A stretch of 64,000 bases of DNA. It comes from CAZTUH01 sp964616175. Lineage in GTDB: Bacteria; Pseudomonadota; Gammaproteobacteria; Burkholderiales; Burkholderiaceae_B. Numbering within the stretch: position 1 is the stretch's first letter; each line of letters opens with the position of its first letter. The stretch lies in NCBI GenBank assembly GCA_964616175.1, contig CAZTUH010000002.1, positions 5,035 through 69,034 on the forward strand, written 5' to 3'. The notes beneath the pieces are model-generated. The model was not told the DNA's origin. It searched no databases and saw nothing but the letters and a program-made list of their open reading frames with translations. Both the position numbers and the translations under genes were made by a program. Shown piece after piece: positions 24,706-33,554 of the stretch.

Positions 24706-25462
24706 TGATTTCATAAATCACGATGTTTCAAATGAGGAAAATATTGAACATGGATTCATTTCACATCTTGTAGAGCTTAGAATTCGAATAATAAAAGCTG
24801 TCTTATCGATTTTTTTTACTTTTATCAGTTTGCTTATCTTTCCTGGACCGTCTGCGCTTTATAACATCTTAGCAAATCCTATGCTAAATTCTCTACCAGA
24901 AGGTGCTTATATGGTAGCTACTGGAGTTACTACACCATTTATGGTGCCTATCAAAGTCACTTTAATGGTTTCATTTGTTCTAATGTTACCAGTTACTTTA
25001 TATCAAGCATGGTCTTTTATTGCCCCTGGGTTGTATAAGCATGAACGGAAAATTGCTTTTCCTCTTATTCTTTCTGCTACATTACTGTTCGTTGTTGGAA
25101 TGATTTTTTGTCATTTTTTTGTATTCCAAACTGTTTTTAGATTTATAGCGGCTTTTTCTCCAAGATCTATAGTTCCAGCGCCAGATATAGAAGCTTATAT
25201 TAGTTTTGTCATGACTATGTTTTTTGCATTTGGAATTACTTTTGAAGTTCCAATAGTGGTTTTTTTTCTTGTGAGAACTGGAATAACAAGTCTAGTTAAA
25301 CTGAAATCTATGAGAGGATATTTCATTGTTGCTGCATTTACTGTTTCTGCAATTGTGACTCCTCCTGATGTATTAAGTCAATTTATGTTAGCAGTTCCTT
25401 TATGCTTGTTATATGAATTAGGTTTATTCTTTGTAGGAATTCTAAGCAAAAACCATGAATAG
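24677..25462 (+). CDS. tatC: Sec-independent translocase TatC
   Basis: TatC is the polytopic receptor for twin-arginine signals. The 261-residue protein has the conserved cytoplasmic motif FISHLVELRIRI before its first helix, six hydrophobic segments, LYQAWSFIAPGLYKHERK, FAFGITFEVPIVVFFL and FTVSAIVTPPDVLSQFMLAVPL. The first 25 residues are acidic. It starts within the end of tatB. A tRNA gene on the other strand follows 23 bp after its stop. Confidence 0.96.
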   Translation: MRKVLKKNIDDFINHDVSNEENIEHGFISHLVELRIRIIKAVLSIFFTFISLLIFPGPSALYNILANPMLNSLPEGAYMVATGVTTPFMVPIKVTLMVSFVLMLPVTLYQAWSFIAPGLYKHERKIAFPLILSATLLFVVGMIFCHFFVFQTVFRFIAAFSPRSIVPAPDIEAYISFVMTMFFAFGITFEVPIVVFFLVRTGITSLVKLKSMRGYFIVAAFTVSAIVTPPDVLSQFMLAVPLCLLYELGLFFVGILSKNHE

Positions 25463-25485
25463 AATGCAAAAGTTTTTGTTTTCCA

Positions 25486-25562
25486 TGGTGCCGACTAGGG
25501 GATTCGAACCTCTGACCTTCGCATTACAAGTGCGTTGCTCTACCTAACTAAGCTAAGTCGGC
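25486..25562 (-). tRNA. tRNA-Thr (anticodon UGU)
   Basis: Reading the minus strand from 25562 gives a cloverleaf: seven paired acceptor bases (GCCGACT with AGTCGGC), D arm GCTT/GAGC, anticodon loop CTTGTAA with anticodon TGT, a TTCGAAT T loop, and an encoded CCA (25488-25486). Two positions do not pair: A27-A43 at the base of the anticodon stem and A51-C63 in the T stem. It lies 21 bp after the sspB stop on the same strand, so it may be cut from the sspAB transcript. It should read ACA and, with wobble, other threonine codons. Confidence 0.96.
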
Positions 25563-25583
25563 TATTTAAATTTAGAAAAATTT

Positions 25584-26009
25584 TTATTTTACAATGAATA
25601 AATTTGATTTGGATGTTTTTCTAAGGTTTACATTTTCTGTCATTTTTTTATTTCTTTCAGGTTTTTGAAGAAGGCTTTTACTGTCTACTTCTAGGTTAAA
25701 TTTTTGGAAGTTAAAGTTAATCCCTTCTCCTGTATTTTTAGAGTAGATAGAATTTACGGATGAGATTGGTATGGAAATGAATTCCAAGATTCCATTGAAG
25801 CGAGCCTGAAATTTTATAGTTTCATTTCCAAGTACTAACTGGTTAACAGCTTCTGTTCCTATATTGAAAATGATTTTCTTTTCCTGAGTATAAAGTGCAG
25901 GTATTTGTACAGATTTTTCAACAGTGATTTCTAGATATGGATCATATCCATAATCCAAACACCATTCATATATGGCACGAATAAAATAAGGTTTCATGAG
26001 CAATGACAT
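25584..26009 (-). CDS. sspB: SspB, ClpXP specificity adaptor
   Basis: SspB brings ssrA-tagged proteins to ClpXP. The 141-residue frame has KPYFIRAIYEWCLDYGYDPYLEITV, a core of IIFNIGTEAVNQLVLGNETIKFQARFNG, and ISIPISSVNSIYSKNTGEGINF. After a variable linker it ends SNLFIVK, matching the short C-terminal ClpX-binding tail. It follows sspA by 26 bp on the minus strand, the standard sspAB pairing. Confidence 0.94.
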   Translation of the reverse strand: MSLLMKPYFIRAIYEWCLDYGYDPYLEITVEKSVQIPALYTQEKKIIFNIGTEAVNQLVLGNETIKFQARFNGILEFISIPISSVNSIYSKNTGEGINFNFQKFNLEVDSKSLLQKPERNKKMTENVNLRKTSKSNLFIVK

Positions 26010-26035
26010 AAATCTTTCCTATATCCTATTTATTA

Positions 26036-26647
26036 TCATCGACGCATGACTTTTTCTGACGGGGTTAACGATTCTATATAAGCTGGCCTTGAGAAAATTC
26101 GCTCAGCATATTTTTGCAATGGTGCTGCATTCTTGGGTAAATCAATGCAATAGTAATCAAGTCGCCATAGCAAAGGAGATATGGAAACATCAAGGATAGA
26201 AAATTCATCCCCAAGCATAAACTTGTTTTTTAAAAGTATCGGAGATAATTGAATTAATCGATCGCGAAGTTTTTTTCGAGTCTCTGATAATATTTGTTCA
26301 TTAAGCCTGTTCTCTCTAGTTTCTAAGATAGAAACTAGAGAGAACAATTCGCGCTCAAAATTGTGCAAAAACAAACGAGTTCTTCCTCGCATTACAGGAT
26401 CAGATGGCATAAGTTGAGGATGAGGAAATCTCTCGTCAATATATTCATTAATAATATTTGATTCGTAAAGAATTAGGTCCCTTTCTATTAAGATTGGAAC
26501 TTGGCCATATGGATTCATGGAATAAATGTTTTCAGGTTTGTGATAAACATCCACATCTCGGATCTCAAAATCCATTCCTTTCTCAAAAAGTACAAAACGA
26601 CAACGTTGAGAAAATGGACATGTAGTTCCTGAATAGAGTTCCATCAT
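26036..26647 (-). CDS. sspA: SspA, stringent starvation protein A (GST fold)
   Basis: SspA is a glutathione-transferase-like protein that binds RNA polymerase and alters transcription under starvation. The 203-residue frame has MELYSGTTCPFSQRCRFVLFEKGMDFEI, NPYGQVPILIERDLILYESNIINEYIDERFPHPQLMP and the ending FSRPAYIESLTPSEKVMRR typical of betaproteobacteria. Inside the gene at 26308-26346 is a perfect 18-bp inverted repeat (listed separately) that the protein appears to tolerate: length and flanking motifs are normal. It sits between petC and sspB. Confidence 0.95.
   Translation of the reverse strand: MMELYSGTTCPFSQRCRFVLFEKGMDFEIRDVDVYHKPENIYSMNPYGQVPILIERDLILYESNIINEYIDERFPHPQLMPSDPVMRGRTRLFLHNFERELFSLVSILETRENRLNEQILSETRKKLRDRLIQLSPILLKNKFMLGDEFSILDVSISPLLWRLDYYCIDLPKNAAPLQKYAERIFSRPAYIESLTPSEKVMRR
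26308..26346. repeat. Perfect 18-bp inverted repeat with 3-base loop, inside sspA
   Basis: Arms 26308-26325 (beginning TGTTCTCTCTAG) and 26329-26346 are exact reverse complements around the loop AGA. The segment encodes the sspA residues FSLVSILETRENR. It would fold very stably in RNA and could extrude as a cruciform in DNA. No T run follows, so it does not look like a terminator. Confidence 0.95.
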
Positions 26648-26711
26648 AGTGAAAAATTCCTAAATTTAGTAAAGTAGTAAAGAAAAAAATCAAATAATGG
26701 TTAAAAATAAG

Positions 26712-27554
26712 TTATTTTATATACTTCCAATAACTTTGATTTAGTTTCCACGCTATTATGAACAAAATTCCTAGAAAAAATAAGACACAGACCCCAATTC
26801 TTTTTCGAGTCAGTTGTTCAGGTTCTGCCATCCAAGTCATAAATGCTGCTAGATCTGCAATGTCACTCTCATAGGCTTCTGATTTTTCTTGATCAGCAGC
26901 AATGAATTTGACATAAGAGTTTTCTTTTCCATGAAAATTTTCGATTATTTCTCTTTCAACAAATGAAAAACCATCTTGATCGAAAGTAGTAACGATGCGT
27001 TCTCCATTTTTAAGTCCTATCTTATTAATTTTTGTTATGACTAATTTTCTTGGACCTTGATAGTTCCATAGAGGATGAGGCATCGAAACATCAGGAAAAA
27101 CCAAGTTATCCCAACCAGTAGGTTTAGATATATCGCGATAGAATGAAAGCATGTAGTTATATATGTAATCAGTTCCAGAAGCACCATGTGTATTTGATTT
27201 AGCTCGAACTATGACAGACAAATCAGGAGGAGCAGTTCCAAACCAATTTTTGGCATCTTCATTTGATATCGCAGTATTCATCAAATCGCCAATTTTCTCT
27301 CCAGTAAACAGAAGGTTGTTTTTGATTTGTTCACTGGTTAAACCTATATCCTTCAATTTGTTATAACGCATAAAACTAGCACTGTGACAGTTAAGGCAAT
27401 GGTTAATAAATATTTTGGCTCCATTTTGTAATGCTACTAACTCATTGGTTCGTTTAGGTGCTTTCTCAAGAAATATTTCTAATTCAGATGCATATCCAAC
27501 AGAACCTAGAGAACATAAAAAAAATATTCCTCCAATAATTAGATTATTGACCAT
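26712..27554 (-). CDS. petC: Cytochrome c1 of the bc1 complex
   Basis: Cytochrome c1 passes electrons from the Rieske centre to soluble or membrane cytochrome c. The 280-residue frame starts with a signal peptide (about 1-22), has the haem site CLNCH (C53, C56, H57) followed by MRYNKLKDIGL, TAPPDLSVI, and a C-terminal anchor at about 253-272. The likely Met ligand is in AFMTWMAEP. It is the last gene of petA-petB-petC on the minus strand, before sspA. Confidence 0.95.
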   Translation of the reverse strand: MVNNLIIGGIFFLCSLGSVGYASELEIFLEKAPKRTNELVALQNGAKIFINHCLNCHSASFMRYNKLKDIGLTSEQIKNNLLFTGEKIGDLMNTAISNEDAKNWFGTAPPDLSVIVRAKSNTHGASGTDYIYNYMLSFYRDISKPTGWDNLVFPDVSMPHPLWNYQGPRKLVITKINKIGLKNGERIVTTFDQDGFSFVEREIIENFHGKENSYVKFIAADQEKSEAYESDIADLAAFMTWMAEPEQLTRKRIGVCVLFFLGILFIIAWKLNQSYWKYIK

Positions 27555-27596
27555 TAGACTTCCAAATTAAACTTTCAATAGAATTGCTCTTAAATT

Positions 27597-28976
27597 TTAA
27601 AATTTGACTCTTTTGGGAACCATTTTAAATGTTCCTAAGGAACTCCAGAATGGCATGAACAAAAAAAACACAAGATAAATTACTGTTCCAAATTGAGAGG
27701 CTAAATTAAAAAAAGCAGTGGGGGTCTGAGTTCCTAGAAAACCTAGCATCAAGAAGTTAATTATAAAAATTCCATAAAAAACCTTTTGCCAAAATGGGCG
27801 ATAGCGAATTGATTTAACCGCTGAATTATCTAACCATGGTAAGAAGAACAAAATAATAACAGCTCCAGACATAATCACAACACCCCAGAATTTAGCATCA
27901 ATAAAACGAATTAATACAGATATCATAATTAGAGCAAAAGTGACTAAAAATCGGGATTTTTTTTTCCCCATTTTTTTAAATGACAAAAATGCACCTGATA
28001 AAGAAAGAACTGATAAAACCCAAGTGAATTTATCAGTTGTTGCTCGAAGCATTGAATAAAATGGAGTAAAGTACCAGACGGGAGCTATGTGTGGTGGGGT
28101 TTTTAACGGATCAGCTGGAATAAAATTGTTATATTCAAGAAAATATCCTTTCATTTCTGGAAAAAAAAATACAATTGTACAAAAGATAAACAAGAAAACA
28201 ACAACACCCAGAAAATCGTGAACCGTGTAAAAAGGATGAAAAGGAATAGTATCTCTAGGCCAACCAAGAGAATTCTTTGGGCCATTTTTTAACTCAATTC
28301 CATCAGGATTATTTGATCCAACTTCATGCAAAGCAATTATATGAAGCACGACTAAGACAATAAGGAATAAGGGAATTGCAATAACATGAAAAGAGAAAAA
28401 GCGATTCAACGTAGCATCTGAAACAACGTAATCTCCCCGGATCCACAGTGATATCTTCGGTCCTATTAAAGGAATAGCGGAAAATAAGTTCACGATAACC
28501 TGAGCTCCCCAGTATGACATTTGTCCCCATGGTAGCAAATATCCGAAAAAAGCTTCGGCCATTAAGCAAAGAAAAATAAGAACACCAAATATCCATACTA
28601 ATTCTCGAGGTTTTTTGTAAGAACCATAGAAAAAACCTCGAAGTATATGGAGATATATAACTATAAAAAACATAGATGCGCCAGTGGAATGTAAATAGCG
28701 TATGAGCCAACCCCATGGAACTTCACGCATAATATACTCAACTGATTGGAAAGCCTTCTCTGCATCAGGTTTGTAGTGCATTACAAGAAAAATGCCTGTT
28801 AATAACTGAATGAAAAGAACAAGAAGTGCTAAAGATCCAAAAAAATACCAAAAATTGAAATTCTTTGGTGCATAATATTCAGATAAATGTTTTTTCCAAG
28901 TAGACGTTACCGGAAGTCTTTGATCAATCCAATTTAAAAATCCTGTTATTTTTGTTCCTTTTTCAATGAACATCAA
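27597..28976 (-). CDS. petB: Cytochrome b of the bc1 complex
   Basis: Cytochrome b holds two haems and both quinone sites. The 459-residue frame is full length with eight or more hydrophobic segments. Haem ligands are seen in RYLHSTGASM, YLHILRGFFYG, RFFSFHVIAIPL and VVLHIIALHE. GYLLPWGQMSYWGAQV is intact, and the Qo-site PEWY motif reads PVWY in HIAPVWYFTPFYSMLRA. A 12-bp inverted repeat (28605-28616 with 28630-28641) lies over the GFFYGSYKKPRE codons. It is co-directional with petA and petC. Confidence 0.97.
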   Translation of the reverse strand: MMFIEKGTKITGFLNWIDQRLPVTSTWKKHLSEYYAPKNFNFWYFFGSLALLVLFIQLLTGIFLVMHYKPDAEKAFQSVEYIMREVPWGWLIRYLHSTGASMFFIVIYLHILRGFFYGSYKKPRELVWIFGVLIFLCLMAEAFFGYLLPWGQMSYWGAQVIVNLFSAIPLIGPKISLWIRGDYVVSDATLNRFFSFHVIAIPLFLIVLVVLHIIALHEVGSNNPDGIELKNGPKNSLGWPRDTIPFHPFYTVHDFLGVVVFLFIFCTIVFFFPEMKGYFLEYNNFIPADPLKTPPHIAPVWYFTPFYSMLRATTDKFTWVLSVLSLSGAFLSFKKMGKKKSRFLVTFALIMISVLIRFIDAKFWGVVIMSGAVIILFFLPWLDNSAVKSIRYRPFWQKVFYGIFIINFLMLGFLGTQTPTAFFNLASQFGTVIYLVFFLFMPFWSSLGTFKMVPKRVKF

Positions 28977-29017
28977 TACTTTCCTTTTGCAGGTCTAATC
29001 ATATATTATTTCAACGA

Positions 29018-29677
29018 TTAGATTTTGTTAAACTCATCAACCCCAATAACTACATGAGTCTCATTTAAGTATTTATGAGGTGGAATTTCTAGGTTATCTG
29101 GTGCTGGTTTATTTTTAAAAACTCGTCCGGCCATATCAAATGTAGATCCGTGGCAAGGACAAAGAAATCCACCTTTCCAATTTGATGGAAGTCCTGGACC
29201 AGAATCTGGCCCAGAACCAAAGCGTGGGACTGGTGCGCAACCTAAATGTGTACAAATTCCAACACAAATGAAGTATTCTGGGTTTCTAGATCGATGTTCA
29301 TTTTTTGCATATGAAGGGGTAAAACCCGGTCTTTCCGAATTAGGATCCGCCATTAAATGGCTCTGTGATTGAATTGTTTCAAGGTGTTTTTTAGATCGTC
29401 GAACTATCCAAACTGGTTTTCCTCGCCATTCAACAGTGCGCATTTTCCCATGAATTAAGTCATTAAATTCAACCTCTACAGGAGCTCCAGCAGCTTTTGC
29501 TTTTTCAGAAGGAGAAAATGTATTAATGAAAGGAATAGCAATTCCTATGCTTGCCATGCTTCCAAACGCACAGGTAGCTCCGATCCAAAAACGGCGAGAA
29601 GGATCATCTGGAAGGTTTTCGCAATCTAGATCGTCTAAATGAAATTTGTTTTTCCGAATTATTTTTTTTTTATCCAT
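29018..29677 (-). CDS. petA: Rieske iron-sulfur protein of the bc1 complex
   Basis: The Rieske protein moves electrons from quinol to cytochrome c1. I start it at the ATG at 29677 (219 residues), preceded by AGGA; an upstream ATG at 29743 adds 22 unlike residues. A twin-arginine signal DDPSRRFWIGATCAFG (about 25-39) with a hydrophobic helix shows Tat export. The [2Fe-2S] motifs are CTHLGC (142-147) and CPCHGS (173-178). Codons 3-5 lie in a run of ten A, a place prone to slippage. First gene of petABC. Confidence 0.96.
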   Translation of the reverse strand: MDKKKIIRKNKFHLDDLDCENLPDDPSRRFWIGATCAFGSMASIGIAIPFINTFSPSEKAKAAGAPVEVEFNDLIHGKMRTVEWRGKPVWIVRRSKKHLETIQSQSHLMADPNSERPGFTPSYAKNEHRSRNPEYFICVGICTHLGCAPVPRFGSGPDSGPGLPSNWKGGFLCPCHGSTFDMAGRVFKNKPAPDNLEIPPHKYLNETHVVIGVDEFNKI

Positions 29678-29980
29678 TGTTATATTTTTTTCCTGATTAT
29701 TGTATTGAATTGATAATCTGAAAATTGAAAAAATCATTCTCAATTTTTGGCTTAAAAAACCTTACTCCAAAAATCTATTTCATTTAAATAAAATGGTGTA
29801 CAAGAAATTCTAAATGTGTTCGATGACTTTCCATTATACAACAAGTCTTCTTTGCAAAATATGTAATCTGGATGACATATTTCATTTCTTCAATTAAAGA
29901 CACTATTTTGATCATAAATAGTAATCAAATATTTTTTAGGAAATTAGTATTTAACCTATAATTATCTTCTTTCTGAAAAA
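29678..29980. other. Spacer between Nif3 gene and petA
   Basis: About 303 bp, AT-rich, between two minus-strand genes. It probably carries the pet promoter. I see no gene, tRNA or clear hairpin here. Confidence 0.45.
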
Positions 29981-30760
29981 CTAGACAGGATTTTCCACAT
30001 CTACGAACTCAACTTCTATTCCAAATTCTTTTTGTAATGTTTTTCCAAGTGCTTGTATTCCGTATCGTTCTGTGGCGTGATGACCTGCGGCAATGAAAGC
30101 AACATTTGTCTCGATTGATAGGTGCACTGTATGTTCAGAAATTTCTCCAGTAATAAATGCATCTACATTTTCTTCAACTGCATCAAGGAACATATTCTGT
30201 GCAGCTCCTGTACACCATGCAACAGATCTAATTCTTTTCTTTTGATTTCCTATTATTAGTGGAACTCGATCAAGTTTTTGATGTATATGCTTTCCAAAAT
30301 TTTCTAATGTATTAGTCTTTTCAAGGTTTCCAATCCAAATTAGAGATTGATATCCACAAGTAATTGGACTATTTTCATCATTGATGCAAGGTTTAATATC
30401 AAGAATATGAGCCAACTGTATGTTATTGCCTAATGAAATGTGCATGTCTAATGGCAAATGATAAGCAAAAATATTTAAATTATGTTTTAAAGCAAGTTCT
30501 AGACGTTTTTTGTGAACTCCTCTAACTCTGGAATCTTGATTTTTCCAAAACCAACCATGATGAACAAGGATTGCATCAGCATTTTTTTTTATTGCAAAAC
30601 GTAGTAATGCTTCATTAGCACTAACTCCAGTAATAATTCGTCCAACCATTTTTTTTCCTTCTACTTGCAAACCATTTGGACTGTAATCTTCATGAAATTT
30701 TGAAACTTGCAAGACTTTGTTAAGCCAATTAGATAGAGTTTGAATTTCAATTGTTCTCAT
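29981..30760 (-). CDS. Nif3-like dinuclear metal centre protein (YbgI/DUF34 family)
   Basis: This family forms hexameric rings with paired metals; several members are annotated as GTP cyclohydrolase-like, but the biological role is unsettled. The 259-residue frame has DYSPNGLQVEGKK, ILVHHGWFWK (metal His pair), IFAYHLPLDMHISLGNN, VAWCTGAAQNMFLDA and the C-terminal EHTVHLSIETNVAFIAAGHHATERYG. It leads the minus-strand block containing petABC and sspAB, as in other Alcaligenaceae. Confidence 0.93.
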   Translation of the reverse strand: MRTIEIQTLSNWLNKVLQVSKFHEDYSPNGLQVEGKKMVGRIITGVSANEALLRFAIKKNADAILVHHGWFWKNQDSRVRGVHKKRLELALKHNLNIFAYHLPLDMHISLGNNIQLAHILDIKPCINDENSPITCGYQSLIWIGNLEKTNTLENFGKHIHQKLDRVPLIIGNQKKRIRSVAWCTGAAQNMFLDAVEENVDAFITGEISEHTVHLSIETNVAFIAAGHHATERYGIQALGKTLQKEFGIEVEFVDVENPV

Positions 30761-31656
30761 TTTTTCCCCAATTTTTAGATATGCAATTTCTTTTCATTAT
30801 TGCTTATGAATAGAAAGTATGAGACTTTTCTAGTTTCCTTTCTTTTCCATTTTTTACTTTATTTGACTTGATTGATATTAAAATTATCTGTGAATGATTT
30901 TCAATCATGAGATTTAAAAAATTTGATTCTTTGGCAAGATTAAAGAATCAGAAAAAGGTTGTAATGTTTGCAGAAATAGGATGTGTAATCTAGTATTTTC
31001 TATGTGGTATTAGTGAAAGATTGGAGATGTTGACAAGATTTTTTAGAGAGAATAATTGAAATGTTCATAGGATGTGTTTCTTAAACATTGAAGAAGATTC
31101 AAATCATCAGATTTTTCGAGAGGAATATTGGTATGCTTACTTTTCCAGCAAATTTTTTATGAAGTTTAATTCATTTTAATTTTAATATATTCCTAATTAG
31201 TCTAATTGAAATTTTTCAATGAACCAACATTTTTAATGATGCAAGGTTAGGTAGCCTAAAAATCTTCTTTTGTTAAGTTTTCCAGATATATATTTCCTAA
31301 AACTTTGGATTTTTGGAAATATAAAAGATAGAATCAAATTTCAAAAGAATAAAAACTCTTTTCTTTATTATTTTGAATATTGTTATATGTTTAAATATTG
31401 AAACATTAAAAATGTTAGATTCTTTCTTGTTAATTCTTGTACCTTTTTTCTGAAAATAGCTGAATTCAATCTAACAAACGATGTAAGTTCACTTTTTAGA
31501 CATTAAATAGATATAATGGTTTTTGACAACTTGGTTTCTATAATTGGAAGTTAAAGTTAAATTGTTTGAGAACTGACTTTTCTATAAAGGAATCTTTCAT
31601 GCAGTGTTTTTCTTGGCATTGACATTGATTAACTAAAATTTGAAGGACAAGATAAA
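30761..31656. other. 896-bp spacer between Nif3 gene and leuA
   Basis: No open frame here resembles a protein, and I found no tRNA. Near its right end lies the leuA promoter candidate. In related genomes a periplasmic serine protease gene often neighbours Nif3, so this may be where such a gene has worn away, but I could not recognise any protease fragment. Confidence 0.5.
31488..31517 (+). promoter_or_regulatory. Candidate sigma-70 promoter for leuA
   Basis: A perfect -10 TATAAT (31512-31517) lies 18 bp after a partial -35 TTCACT (31488-31493). It would give a leader of about 130 bases before the leuA ATG. A second TATAAT (31539-31544) and a TTGACA (31523-31528) lie nearby but are wrongly spaced for each other. 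No leucine-rich leader peptide is visible. Confidence 0.45.
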
Positions 31657-33372
31657 ATGCTTTCTGATCCATCTATCAAGTATCTGCCTTTTTTTCCTTT
31701 TGATCGGGACTATTCTGAACGGACTTGGCCTAGCCGAAAAATTAATAAAGCCCCTATATGGATGAGTACTGATTTACGCGATGGGAATCAATCTTTAATA
31801 GAACCAATGAGTGTTGATCGGAAAATTCGTTTCTTTGAACATCTTGTAGAAATCGGTTTTAAGGAAATAGAAATCGGATTTCCTTCTGCATCTCAAACAG
31901 ATTTTGGGTTTGTGCGAAAATTAATAGATGAAAATCGTATCCCAGATGATGTAACAATTGTTGTTTTAACCCCAGCTAGAAAAGAACTGATTGCTAGAAC
32001 TGTAGATGCTGCAGCAGGAGCTAGAAAAGCTATTATCCACCTTTATAATGCTTGTGCTCCAGCTTTTCGGAAGTTTGTTTTCAACATGAGTGTTGAAGAA
32101 ATAATAGATATAGCAATTACTGGAACAAAATTTGTTAGAGAGGAAACTTCCAGACATAAGCAAACACAATGGTATTATGAATATTCTCCAGAAGTTTTTA
32201 GTACTACAGAACCTGAGATAGCTCTTAAAATTTCAAATGCTGTTGTTGGTGCTTGGAATCCTACTTTAGAGTTGAAACTAATATTAAATTTGCCTGCTAC
32301 GATTGAGTCAACAAGTCCAAACATATATGCTGATCAAATAGAGTGGATGCATAGGAATCTTGAGGATAGAGATAAGATCATCCTGAGTGTTCATCCTCAC
32401 AATGATAGAGGTACAGCAGTAGCTGCAGCAGAATTTGCAATCATGGCTGGTGCTGATCGGGTAGAGGGTTGTTTATTTGGAAGTGGTGAACGTACAGGTA
32501 ATGTTGATTTAGTCACCCTAGCTTTAAATCTTTATACTCAAGGAATACATCCTGGATTAGATTTTTCAAATATTGATGAAATACGACGTTGTGCAGAATA
32601 TTGCAATCAATTGCCTGTACATCCACGTCATCCTTATGCTGGAGATTTGGTCTTCACAGCCTTTTCTGGTTCACATCAGGATGCAATTAAGAAAGGATTA
32701 GCTAGATATAAAAAAGAGAAGCGAAATTGGGAAGTACCATACCTTCTCATAGATCCTGCTGATCTAGGTAGAAGTTATGAAGCTCTTATTCGAGTAAATA
32801 GCCAGTCAGGAAAGGGGGGTGTTGCTTATTTGCTTGAACAAGAATATGGATTGACTCTTCCTCGTCGTTTGTTGATAGAATTTAGCAGTTTTATAAAAAA
32901 ATTTACTGATGAAACTGGTCGGGAAATTAGTTCTAGTGAGGTATTTTCAATTTTCAATTCTGAATATTTATTAAAAAATAGACCATGGAAATTTATTCGT
33001 CATTGCATTGATAGCAATCCAGATTTCAAAAATTCAGGTCATTCTCTTTTGAGGGTTGAAGTAGAATTAGAATATGATGGAGAACGACGAATTGTTATTG
33101 GTCAAGGAGATGGTGCTATTTCTGCTTTTGTTGCTGCAATAGGCCTTCCCATAAGAATTATAGACTATCATGAACATGCTATTGGTTCTGGAAATGATAC
33201 GCGTGCGGCTTGCTATGTTGGATTGCGAATAGAGGGTTCAAATATGGTTTTTGGTGTAGGTATTGATCAGGATATTCTCACTGCTTCATTTTGTGCGGTA
33301 CTGAGTGCTTTGAATCGATATCTCATTTCTGAAATTAAAAGCTATAAAAAAATTGTAAATTCTAACCCTTGA
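31657..33372 (+). CDS. leuA: 2-isopropylmalate synthase (long, LeuA2-type)
   Basis: LeuA condenses acetyl-CoA and 2-ketoisovalerate, the first step of leucine synthesis. At 571 residues it is the long form found in Burkholderiales and actinobacteria, starting PSIKYLPFFPFDRDYSERTWP. Catalytic blocks are STDLRDGNQSLIEPM, EIGFPSASQTDF, SVHPHNDRGTAVAAAEFAIMAGADRVEGCLFGSGERTGNVDLV; the C-terminal third is the regulatory LeuA dimer domain. A GAAGGA ribosome site precedes the ATG and a strong terminator follows, so it is probably a single-gene unit. Confidence 0.97.
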   Translation: MLSDPSIKYLPFFPFDRDYSERTWPSRKINKAPIWMSTDLRDGNQSLIEPMSVDRKIRFFEHLVEIGFKEIEIGFPSASQTDFGFVRKLIDENRIPDDVTIVVLTPARKELIARTVDAAAGARKAIIHLYNACAPAFRKFVFNMSVEEIIDIAITGTKFVREETSRHKQTQWYYEYSPEVFSTTEPEIALKISNAVVGAWNPTLELKLILNLPATIESTSPNIYADQIEWMHRNLEDRDKIILSVHPHNDRGTAVAAAEFAIMAGADRVEGCLFGSGERTGNVDLVTLALNLYTQGIHPGLDFSNIDEIRRCAEYCNQLPVHPRHPYAGDLVFTAFSGSHQDAIKKGLARYKKEKRNWEVPYLLIDPADLGRSYEALIRVNSQSGKGGVAYLLEQEYGLTLPRRLLIEFSSFIKKFTDETGREISSSEVFSIFNSEYLLKNRPWKFIRHCIDSNPDFKNSGHSLLRVEVELEYDGERRIVIGQGDGAISAFVAAIGLPIRIIDYHEHAIGSGNDTRAACYVGLRIEGSNMVFGVGIDQDILTASFCAVLSALNRYLISEIKSYKKIVNSNP

Positions 33373-33426
33373 TTATTAACCAATAATTAATTCTGAGTTT
33401 CGAATCTATTCGAACGAAATTTTTCT

Positions 33427-33457
33427 GTCATGGTTCAAAGAACCATGACTTGTTTTT
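33427..33457 (+). terminator. Rho-independent terminator after leuA
   Basis: A perfect 10-bp stem, GTCATGGTTC (33427-33436) with GAACCATGAC (33440-33449), closes a three-base loop and is followed by TTGTTTTT. It lies 55 bp after the leuA stop and is the cleanest terminator in the window. Confidence 0.88.
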
Positions 33458-33554
33458 ATGAAAGGAATTTATAAATTTGGAATTATCTTTTCCATTTTGT
33501 ACTTTCTTCGTGCATTTTTTCTGATTAGGTTTAACAGTTCATTATTTTAATAAT

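Noticed and set aside
25703..31565. A 17-base identical string (TTGGAAGTTAAAGTTAA) in sspB and before leuA
   Set aside because: A match of this length between two AT-rich places in 64 kb is plausible by chance and has no further context.
31524..31656. Leucine leader peptide and attenuator before leuA
   Set aside because: The only short frame (ATG at 31600) has no leucine run, and no terminator hairpin precedes leuA.
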